Below are positions 1 through 8,330 of a stretch of 36,011 nt of DNA, one piece after another (the stretch's first letter is position 1; each line of letters begins with the position of its first letter). Made by a program: the position numbers and the translations under genes. The stretch comes from Candidatus Omnitrophota bacterium (GTDB lineage: Bacteria; Omnitrophota; Omnitrophia; Omnitrophales; Aquincolibacteriaceae). Where the stretch lies: positions 1-36,011 of the forward strand of contig JACPXM010000004.1 in assembly GCA_016196545.1 (NCBI GenBank), read 5' to 3'. The notes beneath the pieces were generated by a model. That model saw only the letters and a program-made list of their open reading frames with translations. It was not told the DNA's origin and searched no databases.

Positions 1-77
1 AACTCTTTAAAACCTTAAACCCCTTCAAACTCAGAAGGGCAATCGATAAGAAAATTGCTATCATTCACAAGCTCGCT

Positions 78-138
78 CGGTAACCTTGTATTATGAGTCA
101 ACGATTCCAGCTACGGTTACCTTTTATCTTGAGTCAAC
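78..138. repeat. Imperfect 25-bp direct repeat, two copies
   Basis: Two copies lie at 78-102 and 114-138, 36 bp apart start to start. I count 21 of 25 identical bases. Each copy begins CGGTAACC or CGGTTACC and ends GAGTCAAC. They sit about 75-130 bp upstream of the putative promoter of the BamD-like gene. They could be binding sites or a small duplication; nothing in the sequence decides between these. The rest of 1-210 shows no convincing gene. Confidence 0.5.
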
Positions 139-210
139 TGGACGGAAGTCATTGGCTGGCTTTGGGTAGCAAGCGTCCTAAGTGGACCTTCCATTTCGGC
201 GAATCTTTGA

Positions 211-240
211 TTGACAGAGGCCCGAGGCACGTGATATATT
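211..240 (+). promoter_or_regulatory. Sigma70-type promoter for the BamD-like operon
   Basis: A perfect -35 TTGACA lies at 211-216 and a -10 TATATT at 235-240, spacing 18; read as ATATAT at 234-239 the spacing is 17. Transcription would start near 247, giving a leader of about 36 nt before the ATG at 283, with TAAGGA just upstream as a possible ribosome site. Confidence 0.6.
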
Positions 241-247
241 CACGCGC
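227..247. promoter_or_regulatory. Palindrome over the -10 box (candidate operator)
   Basis: CGTGATATATTCACG at 230-244 is an inverted repeat with arms CGTGA and TCACG around TATAT. Two more pairs, 228/246 and 227/247, extend it past one mismatch. It covers the -10 element exactly, the usual place for a repressor site. The cognate regulator is not in the window. Confidence 0.4.
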
Positions 248-282
248 TTTGATCATCCTAACTCTAAGGACTATCCCCGGTT

Positions 283-3200
283 ATGAGAAATTATAGAGTG
301 CTATTTTTTGCCGTCTTTTTAGGGTTTAATTCCTCGTTGGCACACGCCTATTGGGTATGGTCTCCGGAATCTGGAAAATTCGTTAATCCTGAAAATGCGG
401 TTCAAGACACCGCCGATGAACAATACGACTATGCCATGAAACTCTACCGCCAAAAAAACGTTAAAGAGGCGGCCGAGCAACTCAAAGCCCTTTTAAAAAA
501 ATATCCGGCCGCGCGCATTGCCCCGGAGGCACAGTATCGCCTTGGAACAATTTACGAAGAAACGGAAGACTACATGAAGGCCTTCGGCGCTTACAAAGTG
601 CTTCTAGAATCTTACCCTCAAAGCGAAAGAATCCCGGAGGTCGTGGAGCGGGAATTTAGAATCGGAAATTTATTTTTATCCGGGAAAAAAGCAAAATTAA
701 TGGGTCTTGAGATTTTACCTTCCCTTCCGCGCGCAACGCAGATTTTCAAACACATTGTGGAATTTGCACCGTACAGCGAATACGGCGATGAGGCCCAATT
801 TCATATGGGCCTTGCCTACAAAAAATGGGGCCATTTTGGAGATGCCTTACAGGCCTTTCAATCTTTAATTGACAATTATCCCGACAGCTCTTTAGTTTCA
901 CAGGCGCGATTTCAAATCGCAGAATCCGCCTTCCTTCTTTCCAAATCTCAGGTTCGCGATCAGCGCATGCTGGATGATGCCTCCAAACAACTCGACCGCT
1001 TTTTGACCCGTTATTCCGACACCGAGGCCTCTGAAAAGGCCGAAAAATTGCGCCAGCTCATCGATGAAAAAAACGCCGAGAAAAATTTCCGGATTGGGCT
1101 TTATTATGAGAAAGAGAATTATTTTTCGAGTGCCCTCATTTACTACTCGGATGTTGCCAGCCGCTACGCTCACACGGGGTGGGGTGCCAAGGCTAAGGAG
1201 AAAGTAAAATCCCTCAGCGAAACTGCGGCTTATCATGAAGACCAAAACTTGCGCGTGGAGCAGGAGAAGGCATTTCTTAAGGCAAAATTAGCAGAGATTG
1301 AAAACGGCGACGGCGTCCAAAAGGCGGAGCTTCAAAAGGAGATTGAAGCGCTTGAGAAAAAGTACATCAAGCTTTCCGACGATCAAAAAAGGGACTTGAA
1401 GCGTAAACGTAAAGATCTTACCCGGCGCGAGAAGGAACTTCGCCAAAAATTCAAGAATCTTAAAGAAAAGCAGGGCCTTCAAAAGAAAAATCCCTCAGAA
1501 GATTTTAAGAAGGTGCTGGACCGTTGGCAGGCTTCCTTGGAGGAAGAGCGGGCTGCCTTGGCGGAGGACAAGCATCAGCTGAGCGCGGCTCATCAGGATT
1601 TAGGCATGAAGGAAAAGGGCCTTTTAGGGCTTCCCATCGGTTTGGACTATGACACTCCGGTTGAAAAAATTCGGCAAGTCGAGGCAAAAAAACTCTACCG
1701 GCTTTCCCGCCAGAAAAGGGAAATTCTCGAAGCCAAAGAATCGCTTTATAAACGGCACGGGGAATTAAGCTACCGCTTGTCCCAATTTGAAGAAATGCCC
1801 CTTCCGCGAGGCACGAGCCTTCCCCCGACGGCCGGTGAACTTGATTTGTCCCGCCGCGCACAGTTTAAAAAATTATTAGATACCCAGCAGTCCGTTCAAA
1901 GACTTGAATCCGATCTTCAGCTGAAGCGTAGTCTTTATGAGCAGCATTTTGGCCGAGATGCCTTAAATGCCCTCTTTCGTCTGCCGGTCGAAATTGTGGC
2001 AAAGTCGGGAGGCGTCCTTGGCGCATCGCTCGATAAATCCTTCGATGCCCTGAATCCCTTTGGGGGGAGTGGGTCGGGCCGCTTCGAAGATAAAAGTGTC
2101 GAAGAGCTTGCCGAGCACCGTATGCATTTGCGCGAAAAAGTGAATGCGAGCGAAAGCATGATGGAAACCTTAACTCAGGCATTCGACAAAGAGCTTGCCC
2201 TCGCCGAACAAAAAAGGCTTCTGGAGGGTCTGGAGGTGAAGGACCAACCCGATCCTCGCCAGCTGCGTCATACCGTTCGGGCACGGGAAAAGGAAATTCG
2301 CGAGCGTTATGAGGAAATTGAAGACCGTCATGAGCGTAAAAAAAATCTCGTCAAGCAGCTTGAAGGAACGCTTCAAGAGCGCATCGACCAAAACATTTTT
2401 TTAAAAACAGGTCAGCTCGTGACTGCCCCCGCGCGCACCTTTGCCCGCGGGGCCCGTTCCTTTTTCTTGGGGCTGCCGACCAAGGAAGTCGAGCTCACGA
2501 AGTCTGCAAAAAATATCAAATCTAATTCTGAGGAATCGGAAGCGGCAAAAAAACTTAAAGAGGAAATTGAATTCGAAAGTCTCTTAATCGAAGCGCGCAT
2601 ACGCGAAATTAAAACCCTCGAAAAGGAAGTAGAGATTTTGAAAGCCAAGGCATCCCTGGCCGGCGGATTCCGGTTTCGTTCCCCCTTGGTGCGTATTCCC
2701 TATGACGTTATTGGCGAGGCGATTGAAAATGCACAGCGCATTGTGCCGCGCAAGAACCGCCAGGAAGTTTTGGTTTCTAAAATCCAGGAAGAAAGCAAAC
2801 GGCTTGAGGAATTAAGGACGCTGCTTGCTGAACTGGATCAAATTATGGCTAAGAAAACCCCTCAGGAGATTCCCCAAAAGGTGGAATTGGCTGAAGTCGT
2901 TCCCTCACTGAGGCCCGATGAAACTCAACTCAAAGAGGAAATTCGGGATCTTCAGGGCCGGCTTGAGAGTGAAAAAATAACACTTCAAAAGGAAAATGCC
3001 CTGCGGGAGGGGCAAAACACCTACCTGGAAACCGTCGGAAAAAAACTGAATGCCAAAGATGAAAAGGAGACCAAATCACTATCCCGTATTCAACGCGAAC
3101 TGAGGGACATCGAAAATGAAATCAAAAAACTCATTACCGATGAAAGTGAGCTTGAAGGAAGCGAGGCTCATATTCTTGAAAAGCGGATTCAGCAAATTGA

Positions 3201-3357
3201 TAAAATCATTCCCGAAGTTAGCTCCAAAGCCCTCTCGCAGGACCTTTTGACCGAACGCGACCGTCTTGAAGAAAGGCTTTCAGAAATAGCCTCCCGTAAA
3301 AATTTTCTTGACCGGGAACGGGAACGTTTCCAAACCCTCAAAACCACGACGCGTTGA
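283..3357 (+). CDS. BamD-like TPR protein with long coiled-coil extension
   Basis: This 1024-residue exported protein has a signal peptide (about residues 1-22, ending AHA) followed by the motif YWVWSPESGKFVNPENA. Residues about 45-310 contain TPR-type repeats spaced like those of BamD/YbgF outer-membrane assembly factors (for example AAEQLKALLKKYPAARIAPEAQYRLG and its relatives). The rest is mostly charged, Lys/Glu-rich coiled coil, broken by Gly/Pro-rich stretches near residues 545 and 640. BamD proteins are usually about 250 residues and lipidated; here there is no lipobox Cys, so the mature protein would be periplasmic or held through partners. It is the first gene of a group with the LptE-like gene and holA, which supports an envelope-assembly role. 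The BamD-like domain call is fairly secure; the function of the roughly 700-residue tail is unknown. Confidence 0.75.
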   Translation: MRNYRVLFFAVFLGFNSSLAHAYWVWSPESGKFVNPENAVQDTADEQYDYAMKLYRQKNVKEAAEQLKALLKKYPAARIAPEAQYRLGTIYEETEDYMKAFGAYKVLLESYPQSERIPEVVEREFRIGNLFLSGKKAKLMGLEILPSLPRATQIFKHIVEFAPYSEYGDEAQFHMGLAYKKWGHFGDALQAFQSLIDNYPDSSLVSQARFQIAESAFLLSKSQVRDQRMLDDASKQLDRFLTRYSDTEASEKAEKLRQLIDEKNAEKNFRIGLYYEKENYFSSALIYYSDVASRYAHTGWGAKAKEKVKSLSETAAYHEDQNLRVEQEKAFLKAKLAEIENGDGVQKAELQKEIEALEKKYIKLSDDQKRDLKRKRKDLTRREKELRQKFKNLKEKQGLQKKNPSEDFKKVLDRWQASLEEERAALAEDKHQLSAAHQDLGMKEKGLLGLPIGLDYDTPVEKIRQVEAKKLYRLSRQKREILEAKESLYKRHGELSYRLSQFEEMPLPRGTSLPPTAGELDLSRRAQFKKLLDTQQSVQRLESDLQLKRSLYEQHFGRDALNALFRLPVEIVAKSGGVLGASLDKSFDALNPFGGSGSGRFEDKSVEELAEHRMHLREKVNASESMMETLTQAFDKELALAEQKRLLEGLEVKDQPDPRQLRHTVRAREKEIRERYEEIEDRHERKKNLVKQLEGTLQERIDQNIFLKTGQLVTAPARTFARGARSFFLGLPTKEVELTKSAKNIKSNSEESEAAKKLKEEIEFESLLIEARIREIKTLEKEVEILKAKASLAGGFRFRSPLVRIPYDVIGEAIENAQRIVPRKNRQEVLVSKIQEESKRLEELRTLLAELDQIMAKKTPQEIPQKVELAEVVPSLRPDETQLKEEIRDLQGRLESEKITLQKENALREGQNTYLETVGKKLNAKDEKETKSLSRIQRELRDIENEIKKLITDESELEGSEAHILEKRIQQIDKIIPEVSSKALSQDLLTERDRLEERLSEIASRKNFLDRERERFQTLKTTTR

Positions 3358-3884
3358 TGAAACGGATCCTGACGCGCCCTCTGCTTGTTTCATGGTTAGT
3401 TTTCTGTCTCTTCCCCGGTTGTGGGTATACCACGAAGACACGTCTTCCCGAAGCTATTAAGACGATTCACGTGAATACGGTGGGCTTTGGTATTCCGATT
3501 GAAGAAATTTACGCCTATGAACCGGGGCTGGAAATTAAAATTACGGACGCCATTATCCGACGGCTGGAACAGGACGGCAATCTCAAAGTCGTGGGTCGGG
3601 AAGAGGCCGATGCGATTCTTGAAGCAACGCTTATCCGTTTTGACCAAGAGGGGGTGCGATTTAATATCATCGAGCAGGTCGAGGAGTACCGAATGTTTCT
3701 TACGCTGGATTTGTATTTGTTAAATGGTAAAAGAGACGCCATTATTTGGCACGAACCCAATTTTTCGGGAGACACCGAATACTTTGTCTCGGATGTCCGT
3801 TCGGTGGGCCGCCAAGAGGCTGCGGAGCGTGCGATTGACAAGCTGGCACGCAACGTGGTCGACCGGGTTGTGGAAGACTGGTGA
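3357..3884 (+). CDS. lptE: LptE-like LPS-assembly lipoprotein
   Basis: The predicted product is a 175-residue lipoprotein. After a hydrophobic signal sequence it has a lipobox-like LFPGC followed by GYTT, the 'CGYxx' start typical of LptE. Family-typical features follow: a strand with IHVNTVGF, a segment equivalent to 'ALEDALRRALIRDG' (EIKITDAIIRRLEQDGNLKVV), and a C-terminal helix with AAERAIDKLARNVVDRVVEDW. LptE plugs the LptD barrel and helps place LPS in the outer membrane. I start at ATG 3357, which overlaps the upstream TGA by one base (TGATG); an in-frame TTG at 3354 is possible but less likely. The tight coupling to the BamD-like gene fits co-expressed envelope biogenesis. LptE diverges strongly between phyla, so the name rests on lipobox, size and pattern. 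Confidence 0.75.
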   Translation: MKRILTRPLLVSWLVFCLFPGCGYTTKTRLPEAIKTIHVNTVGFGIPIEEIYAYEPGLEIKITDAIIRRLEQDGNLKVVGREEADAILEATLIRFDQEGVRFNIIEQVEEYRMFLTLDLYLLNGKRDAIIWHEPNFSGDTEYFVSDVRSVGRQEAAERAIDKLARNVVDRVVEDW

Positions 3885-3912
3885 TTTAAACGTTTTTTCC
3901 CTTGGGATTCCC

Positions 3913-4857
3913 TTGACCTACCTTTTAATCGGCGACCCCTTTTTGGTTGAAAATAAATTTCGCGAGATTTTTGAGGACAGAAAAAAAAATCTCAAAGCCG
4001 AGCCTCATCTCGCTTCCTTCCGGTTAACTGAAACGGCGCTTGAAACGGTTGTTTCCGAGGCCCGCGGTCTTCCCTTTACGGCCCCTTTCCAGATTTTTAG
4101 AATTAAGGAAATCGAAAAGCTTAAGGAGAAAAACCTCGAATCGCTGGAACAGTATTTGGAGAAACCTTCGGATTTCACAGGGCTCATTTTTGAATCGCCC
4201 TCGCTTCCCGCCGACCACGCCCTGGTCAAGCTTTTAACTCAGAAAGGAAAGGTGCTGCGATTTGACGAGGCCCAACTCAAGGGCAGCGTGGCACCCTTCA
4301 CAAGGGCGAAATTGAAACAATTTGGGAAAACACTAACGGCCCCAGCATTGCAAAGATTAGAAGAACAGTTTGCGGACGCCCCGATTTATCTGGATTCCGT
4401 GCTCGAACAAGTGATTGCCTATTCCGGAAAAAAATCCGAAATTGACGAATCGATGATCGAAGCGTTTCAGGAAAATTGGAGTCAGCCCAGCGCCTTTGAA
4501 TTGACGGATGCGATTGCCGGACGAAGAAGGGGAGAGGCCCTTCAGCTCTTGAAAACGTTGCTTGAAGAAGACAAGGATTTAATCGGATTGGTCGGATTGC
4601 TTCATTGGCAAATGCGCAGATTTTGGCAGGCTAAGGTGCTTTTGGAAGGGGGCAAGTCCGAGGCGGAGGTTTTAAAGCGCGTTAAGGTTTACGGATACCA
4701 AACTGGAAAATTTACCCAAGCCCTCCGATCCTTTTCGAGAAGGCAGCTGGAAATGGCCTTGGAGGAGCTTTTTCAACTCGATTGGGACCTTAAGACGGGA
4801 AGGGTTGAGGGGATTGCGGCAATGGAATCCTGGGTCTTGCACTGCCTTGAAGCTTGA
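3913..4857 (+). CDS. holA: DNA polymerase III delta subunit (clamp-loader HolA)
   Basis: HolA binds and opens the beta sliding clamp within the clamp loader. The protein begins TYLLIGDPFLVENKFREIF, the usual HolA N-terminus (YLLxGDDxFL). Its middle contains LEQYLEKPSDFTGLIFES and a helical segment with FELTDAIAGRRRGEALQLLKTLL, matching the family's 'AFxLxDAixxgdxxxAlxxLxxLL' core. It ends with TGRVEGIAAMESWVLHCL, close to the usual KTGxxdpxxALExxvxxL. The frame stays open back to 3724, but that upstream part overlaps lptE and has no HolA similarity. I take TTG 3913, which gives 314 residues, a normal length. No clear Shine-Dalgarno precedes it, so the exact start is uncertain. It is convergent with rpsT. 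Confidence 0.85.
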   Translation: MTYLLIGDPFLVENKFREIFEDRKKNLKAEPHLASFRLTETALETVVSEARGLPFTAPFQIFRIKEIEKLKEKNLESLEQYLEKPSDFTGLIFESPSLPADHALVKLLTQKGKVLRFDEAQLKGSVAPFTRAKLKQFGKTLTAPALQRLEEQFADAPIYLDSVLEQVIAYSGKKSEIDESMIEAFQENWSQPSAFELTDAIAGRRRGEALQLLKTLLEEDKDLIGLVGLLHWQMRRFWQAKVLLEGGKSEAEVLKRVKVYGYQTGKFTQALRSFSRRQLEMALEELFQLDWDLKTGRVEGIAAMESWVLHCLEA

Positions 4858-4880
4858 ATCTGGAAGGTTAGACGATTCGG

Positions 4881-5144
4881 TTATGCAGATTTCAATCCCG
4901 AAAGAAATTTCGCGATGCGGGATTTTTTTCGGTCCGCACGGCCGCGGGGAATAATGCCTCGGGATACGGCCCGGTCGTAGCGGGAAATGACTTTAACGGC
5001 CAACTCCCTTGCCTTGGCGGGTTCGCCGGCCATTTTTTTGAGCCGGTCACCGAGGGTTTTGAGTTCGGAAATACATGCAAGATTCGTGATTCGCTTTTTT
5101 GCGTCGCTTCTCATTCTCTTTTCGGCAGATCGAATATTCGGCAT
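4881..5144 (-). CDS. rpsT: 30S ribosomal protein S20
   Basis: The 87-residue basic protein begins MPNIRSAEKRMRSDAKKR, the S20 signature (MPNIKSAxKRxRxxxKRR), and ends IIPRGRADRKKSRIAKFL (family: HkNkAARkKSRLak). S20 binds 16S rRNA early in 30S assembly. The start is fixed by this N-terminus and by AGAGGA about 10 nt upstream on the minus strand; a much longer open frame to 5468 is antisense to murJ and is not coding. The gene is divergent from murJ with only 18 bp between start codons, and tail to tail with holA (23 bp). It is probably monocistronic, driven by the promoter at 5181-5209. Confidence 0.95.
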   Translation of the reverse strand: MPNIRSAEKRMRSDAKKRITNLACISELKTLGDRLKKMAGEPAKARELAVKVISRYDRAVSRGIIPRGRADRKKSRIAKFLSGLKSA

Positions 5145-5162
5145 TTGGAGAGATCCTCTTTC

Positions 5163-6821
5163 ATGGAAAAAAGTTCGCAGAATGTAACACAGCCCTCCGT
5201 TTCTGTCAATCCTAACCCTGAATCCTCTTTCAAGGCCCAAGGCAGAAGGCATTTGATCAAGGCCGCGGGTCTGGTGGGGATCTTCACGCTCACAAGCCGC
5301 ATTTTGGGATTGATTCGCGATATCGTAAGCGCTAACCGATACGGCACAAGCTGGCATTGGGACGTTTTTCTCTTTGCCTTTATGCTTCCCAATTTTCTGA
5401 GGCGGATTGTGGGCGAGGGTGCGCTTGCCAGTGCCTTTATTCCCGTCTACACAGAAATTTTGAATCAAAAGGGCCGCGAGGAGGCGTTTCGTTTTGCCAA
5501 TCTCATCGTCACTCTATCCGCCTGCTTTCTTGCGGTATTTAGCCTGGCGATGGAAGGTCTGCTCGGGTTAGGCCTGTCTTTTCTTCCGGATTCGGGAAGG
5601 CTCTCTTTGGTCTTTGATTTGCTTCGTTTTTTTATTCCTTACCTTTATCTGATTTCCCTTTTTGCCATGGGGATGGGAATTTTGAATTGTCACCAGCATT
5701 TTTTGGCACCTTCGCTGGGCCCCGTGATCTTGGACCTTTTTTGGATTGCCGGAATTCTGTGGATTGTGCCCTGGGTTCAGAGCGGAGGAAGGGTGGTGGA
5801 GCTGCGCTGGCTTGCCGGAGTCATTATGCTTTCAGGCATCGCTCAAGTCGCGGCGCAAATCCCTCCGCTTTACCGGCTGGGTTTTCGCCTCCAATGGATT
5901 TGGAATTTTAGGGATGCCGGTCTTCTAAAGACCGCAAGACTTTTTCTGCCCACCGTTTTGGGATTCGCGGTTGTACAAATTAATTTGCTGGTGGATTCCT
6001 CCATGAGTTTCATGATTGGCCCGGGCGCAAATTCCAGCCTTTGGTACGGTAACCGCATCATGCAGTTTCCGCTGGGAGTTTTTGCCATTGCGATGGGGAC
6101 AGCGCTTCTTCCCGCACTTTCCCACCAAAGGGCGCAAAAGGATTTGGCCGCGGCGCGGAAAACTCTGTCCTTTGCGCTTCGGAGTATTTTTCTGATCATT
6201 CTTCCCTGCACGGTCGGGCTGGTTGTCTTGAGCCAGCCCATTGTCCAGCTGCTCTTTGAAAGAGGAGAATTTGACGCGGCCTCCACCGGCCGGGCCGCGG
6301 CGGTGCTTGCGGCTTACAGCCTTGGTCTTTTTGCTTACTCCGGACAAAAAATCATCACTTCAGCCTTTTACGCGGTTCAGGATACGCGGACGCCTTTAAA
6401 AATTGCAGTGATTGCCTTGATCTCCAATGTCGCTTTGAATTTTATTTTCATGCGGCCCTTTCAAGAGGCGGGCCTTGCGCTTTCCACGACGCTTTCCGGA
6501 ACCTTGCAATTTTCACTCCTTGTGTTTTTTTATCACCGCAAAATTGCGGCCTTTCCGCTCAGAGAGGTTTTTGTTTCTTTTGGCCGTATTTTCGCTTCGT
6601 CCCTGGCCATGGGCCTTGCGGCGGCTGGGGTTTATCAGGGGTTCGTGCGCAGCCTGCCCGGTACCACCCTTTTCAATTTTCTTTTTCAAGTGTTTGGGAC
6701 CATTCTCATCTCGGTGGTGGCCTACGGATTGTTTTGCATTTTATTTCGGGTCTCTGAGCTTGGCGAGTTCTGGCGGGGACTGCAAAAAAAAGAGGGGCGC
6801 GGGCCTCTGCCCTTACCATGA
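5163..6821 (+). CDS. murJ: Lipid II flippase MurJ
   Basis: This polytopic inner-membrane protein (552 residues, about 14 hydrophobic segments) moves lipid II across the membrane for peptidoglycan synthesis. The N-terminal signature KAAGLVGIFTLTSRILGLIRD and the following FxxAFMLPNFLRRIVGEGALASAFIPVY are hallmark MurJ/MviN sequences. Further matches are FAIAMGTALLPALSHQRA and LFERGEFDAASTGRAAAVLAAYSLGLFAYSGQKIITSAFYAVQDTRTPLKIA. The start is ATG 5163, with GGAGAG 10 nt upstream; TTG 5145 in the same frame is rejected. It overlaps uvrC by 4 bp (ATGA) and heads the murJ-uvrC-prfB-secA-lnt run. The N-terminal 25 residues before the first membrane segment are polar and not conserved. Confidence 0.95.
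   Translation: MEKSSQNVTQPSVSVNPNPESSFKAQGRRHLIKAAGLVGIFTLTSRILGLIRDIVSANRYGTSWHWDVFLFAFMLPNFLRRIVGEGALASAFIPVYTEILNQKGREEAFRFANLIVTLSACFLAVFSLAMEGLLGLGLSFLPDSGRLSLVFDLLRFFIPYLYLISLFAMGMGILNCHQHFLAPSLGPVILDLFWIAGILWIVPWVQSGGRVVELRWLAGVIMLSGIAQVAAQIPPLYRLGFRLQWIWNFRDAGLLKTARLFLPTVLGFAVVQINLLVDSSMSFMIGPGANSSLWYGNRIMQFPLGVFAIAMGTALLPALSHQRAQKDLAAARKTLSFALRSIFLIILPCTVGLVVLSQPIVQLLFERGEFDAASTGRAAAVLAAYSLGLFAYSGQKIITSAFYAVQDTRTPLKIAVIALISNVALNFIFMRPFQEAGLALSTTLSGTLQFSLLVFFYHRKIAAFPLREVFVSFGRIFASSLAMGLAAAGVYQGFVRSLPGTTLFNFLFQVFGTILISVVAYGLFCILFRVSELGEFWRGLQKKEGRGPLPLP
5181..5209 (-). promoter_or_regulatory. rpsT promoter inside the 5' end of murJ
   Basis: On the minus strand there is a perfect -35 TTGACA (5209-5204), a 17-bp spacer and a -10 TACATT (5186-5181) preceded by TGT, an extended -10. 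The start point would be near 5174, leaving about 30 nt of leader before the rpsT ATG at 5144. That leader is antisense to the murJ ribosome site and first codons. Confidence 0.6.
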
Positions 6822-8308
6822 CTCTACTCAGACAAAAAATTGATGCCTTACCGCTTGAGCCCGGCGTTTATTTTATGAAAGACGCCCGCGGGGAAATCCT
6901 TTATATCGGAAAGGCCCTCTCCTTGAGGAAAAGAGTGAGATCTTATTTTTCCAGTCGAGGAGGCCCCGAATTTGCGAAGATTCGAATTTTAATGAGTAAG
7001 GTTGAGGAAATTGATTGCATCGAAACGGCGACCGAAGTTGACGCGCTGCTTTTGGAAGCCAGCCTGGTTCGCAAATATCAGCCCCGATACAATAAAGAAC
7101 TCAAGGATGATAAAAGCTATCCGCTCCTTAAAATCACCCATGAGGCATTTCCCCGAATTCATTTAACGCGCTCTAAGATCGACAAGCAGGCAACCTATTA
7201 TGGCCCCTATACGGATGTCAAACTTTTGCGTGAGGCCATTGCGCTGATTAATCATCTTTTTCCGCTGCGTAAATGTCAGAAACTACCCAAAGCCGCCTGC
7301 CTTTATTATCACATTGGCCAGTGCCTGGCGCCCTGCATCAAACCCGATATCCGATCCGAGTATGACCGTGTGCTGGGGGAGGTAAAAACGTTTTTAAGGG
7401 GCGGAAAAAAAAGTTTTGTGGACTACCTGACGGAAAGAATGAAGGAAGCGGCCTCGGAGCTGCGCTTTGAGGACGCCCAGTTTTTTAAGGGACAAATTGA
7501 CGCGCTCGGCCGGCTCCGGCGTTCTCGCTTTAAATTGAAGAGGCCGGAGGCCTCCATTGTGCTCTCAGCGACTTTGGAATTAAAGCAGCGGCTTGGAATG
7601 GAAAGGCTTCCGGAAAAAATTATTTGTTTTGACGTGTCCAATATTCACGGGAAGGAGGCCGCGGCCTCCAAAGTCAGTTTTTACCGTGAGCTTGCGGATA
7701 AGCTGGAATACCGGCGCTATAAAATAAGGTCCGTTTCGGGAATTAATGATTATGCCATGATTCAGGAGGCCCTCGGCCGAATGCTGATTGGGATTAAAGA
7801 GGGGCGTGAAACCTTTATACCGGATCTCGTCATGATTGACGGCGGCAAGGGCCATTTGCATGCTGCAAGGGAAGTCTTGATTCAGGAAGGATTCGAAACG
7901 ACTGAGTTAATCGCGCTTGCAAAAAAATTTGAAACCGTTTTTCATTACAAAACTCAAAAAAGCAGAGAGGGTACCGCTTTTCCCTCTCCGGCAGGGGTTG
8001 CGCTTGACATTCCCAAGGATTCGCCGGCGCTGCGTCTGCTTCAAAGGGTACGTGACGAGGCCCATCGATTTGCCATCACTTATCACCGCTCCCTTAAAAA
8101 AAGTGCGCTTGAGAATTCGGTTTTAGATGCGATTGAAGGTATCGGGAAGAAACGAAAACGTCTTTTACTAAAGCAATTTGACTCGACCGATGAGCTCAAG
8201 CGAGCAGGAAGGGAGCAGCTTGCCGGCCTTCCGGGAATGAATCGATCCGCAGCCCGCCGGGTTTGGAATTATTTTCATGCCGCAATTGCGGATTCTGAAA
8301 AAGGCTGA
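6818..8308 (+). CDS. uvrC: UvrABC excinuclease subunit C (short form)
   Basis: UvrC makes the dual incisions of nucleotide excision repair. Domains in order are: GIY-YIG nuclease (residues 10-95, with GVY 16-18 and YIG 29-31); a four-Cys cluster at 153, 161, 169 and 173, as in the iron-sulfur site of UvrC; a UVR-type UvrB-binding helix (about 200-232, LRFEDAQFFKGQIDAL); the RNase H-like nuclease with FDVSNIHG (D272), VMIDGGKGHL (D341) and DEAHRFAITYHR (H416); and a C-terminal HhH pair (438-490). At 496 residues it is about 100 shorter than the usual 600, and the missing part is mostly the linker between the UVR helix and the RNase H domain. All recognisable catalytic residues remain, so it is probably active. 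It is translationally coupled to murJ. Confidence 0.93.
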   Translation: MTLLRQKIDALPLEPGVYFMKDARGEILYIGKALSLRKRVRSYFSSRGGPEFAKIRILMSKVEEIDCIETATEVDALLLEASLVRKYQPRYNKELKDDKSYPLLKITHEAFPRIHLTRSKIDKQATYYGPYTDVKLLREAIALINHLFPLRKCQKLPKAACLYYHIGQCLAPCIKPDIRSEYDRVLGEVKTFLRGGKKSFVDYLTERMKEAASELRFEDAQFFKGQIDALGRLRRSRFKLKRPEASIVLSATLELKQRLGMERLPEKIICFDVSNIHGKEAAASKVSFYRELADKLEYRRYKIRSVSGINDYAMIQEALGRMLIGIKEGRETFIPDLVMIDGGKGHLHAAREVLIQEGFETTELIALAKKFETVFHYKTQKSREGTAFPSPAGVALDIPKDSPALRLLQRVRDEAHRFAITYHRSLKKSALENSVLDAIEGIGKKRKRLLLKQFDSTDELKRAGREQLAGLPGMNRSAARRVWNYFHAAIADSEKG

Positions 8309-8330
8309 TAAACTACCGAGCTTATATTCC

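Noticed and set aside
93-296. 67-residue open frame at the left edge
   Set aside because: It overlaps the promoter, palindrome and start of the BamD-like gene, has no ribosome site and no recognisable sequence.
1505-2284. Antisense frames under the coiled-coil part of the BamD-like gene
   Set aside because: They are low-complexity shadows of a repetitive Glu/Lys-rich gene without start signals.
3724-3912. Upstream extension of holA
   Set aside because: It overlaps lptE in another frame and lacks HolA similarity; the conserved N-terminus begins just after TTG 3913.
5145-5468. Upstream extension of the rpsT frame
   Set aside because: S20 begins MPNI at 5144 with a good ribosome site; the extension is antisense to murJ.
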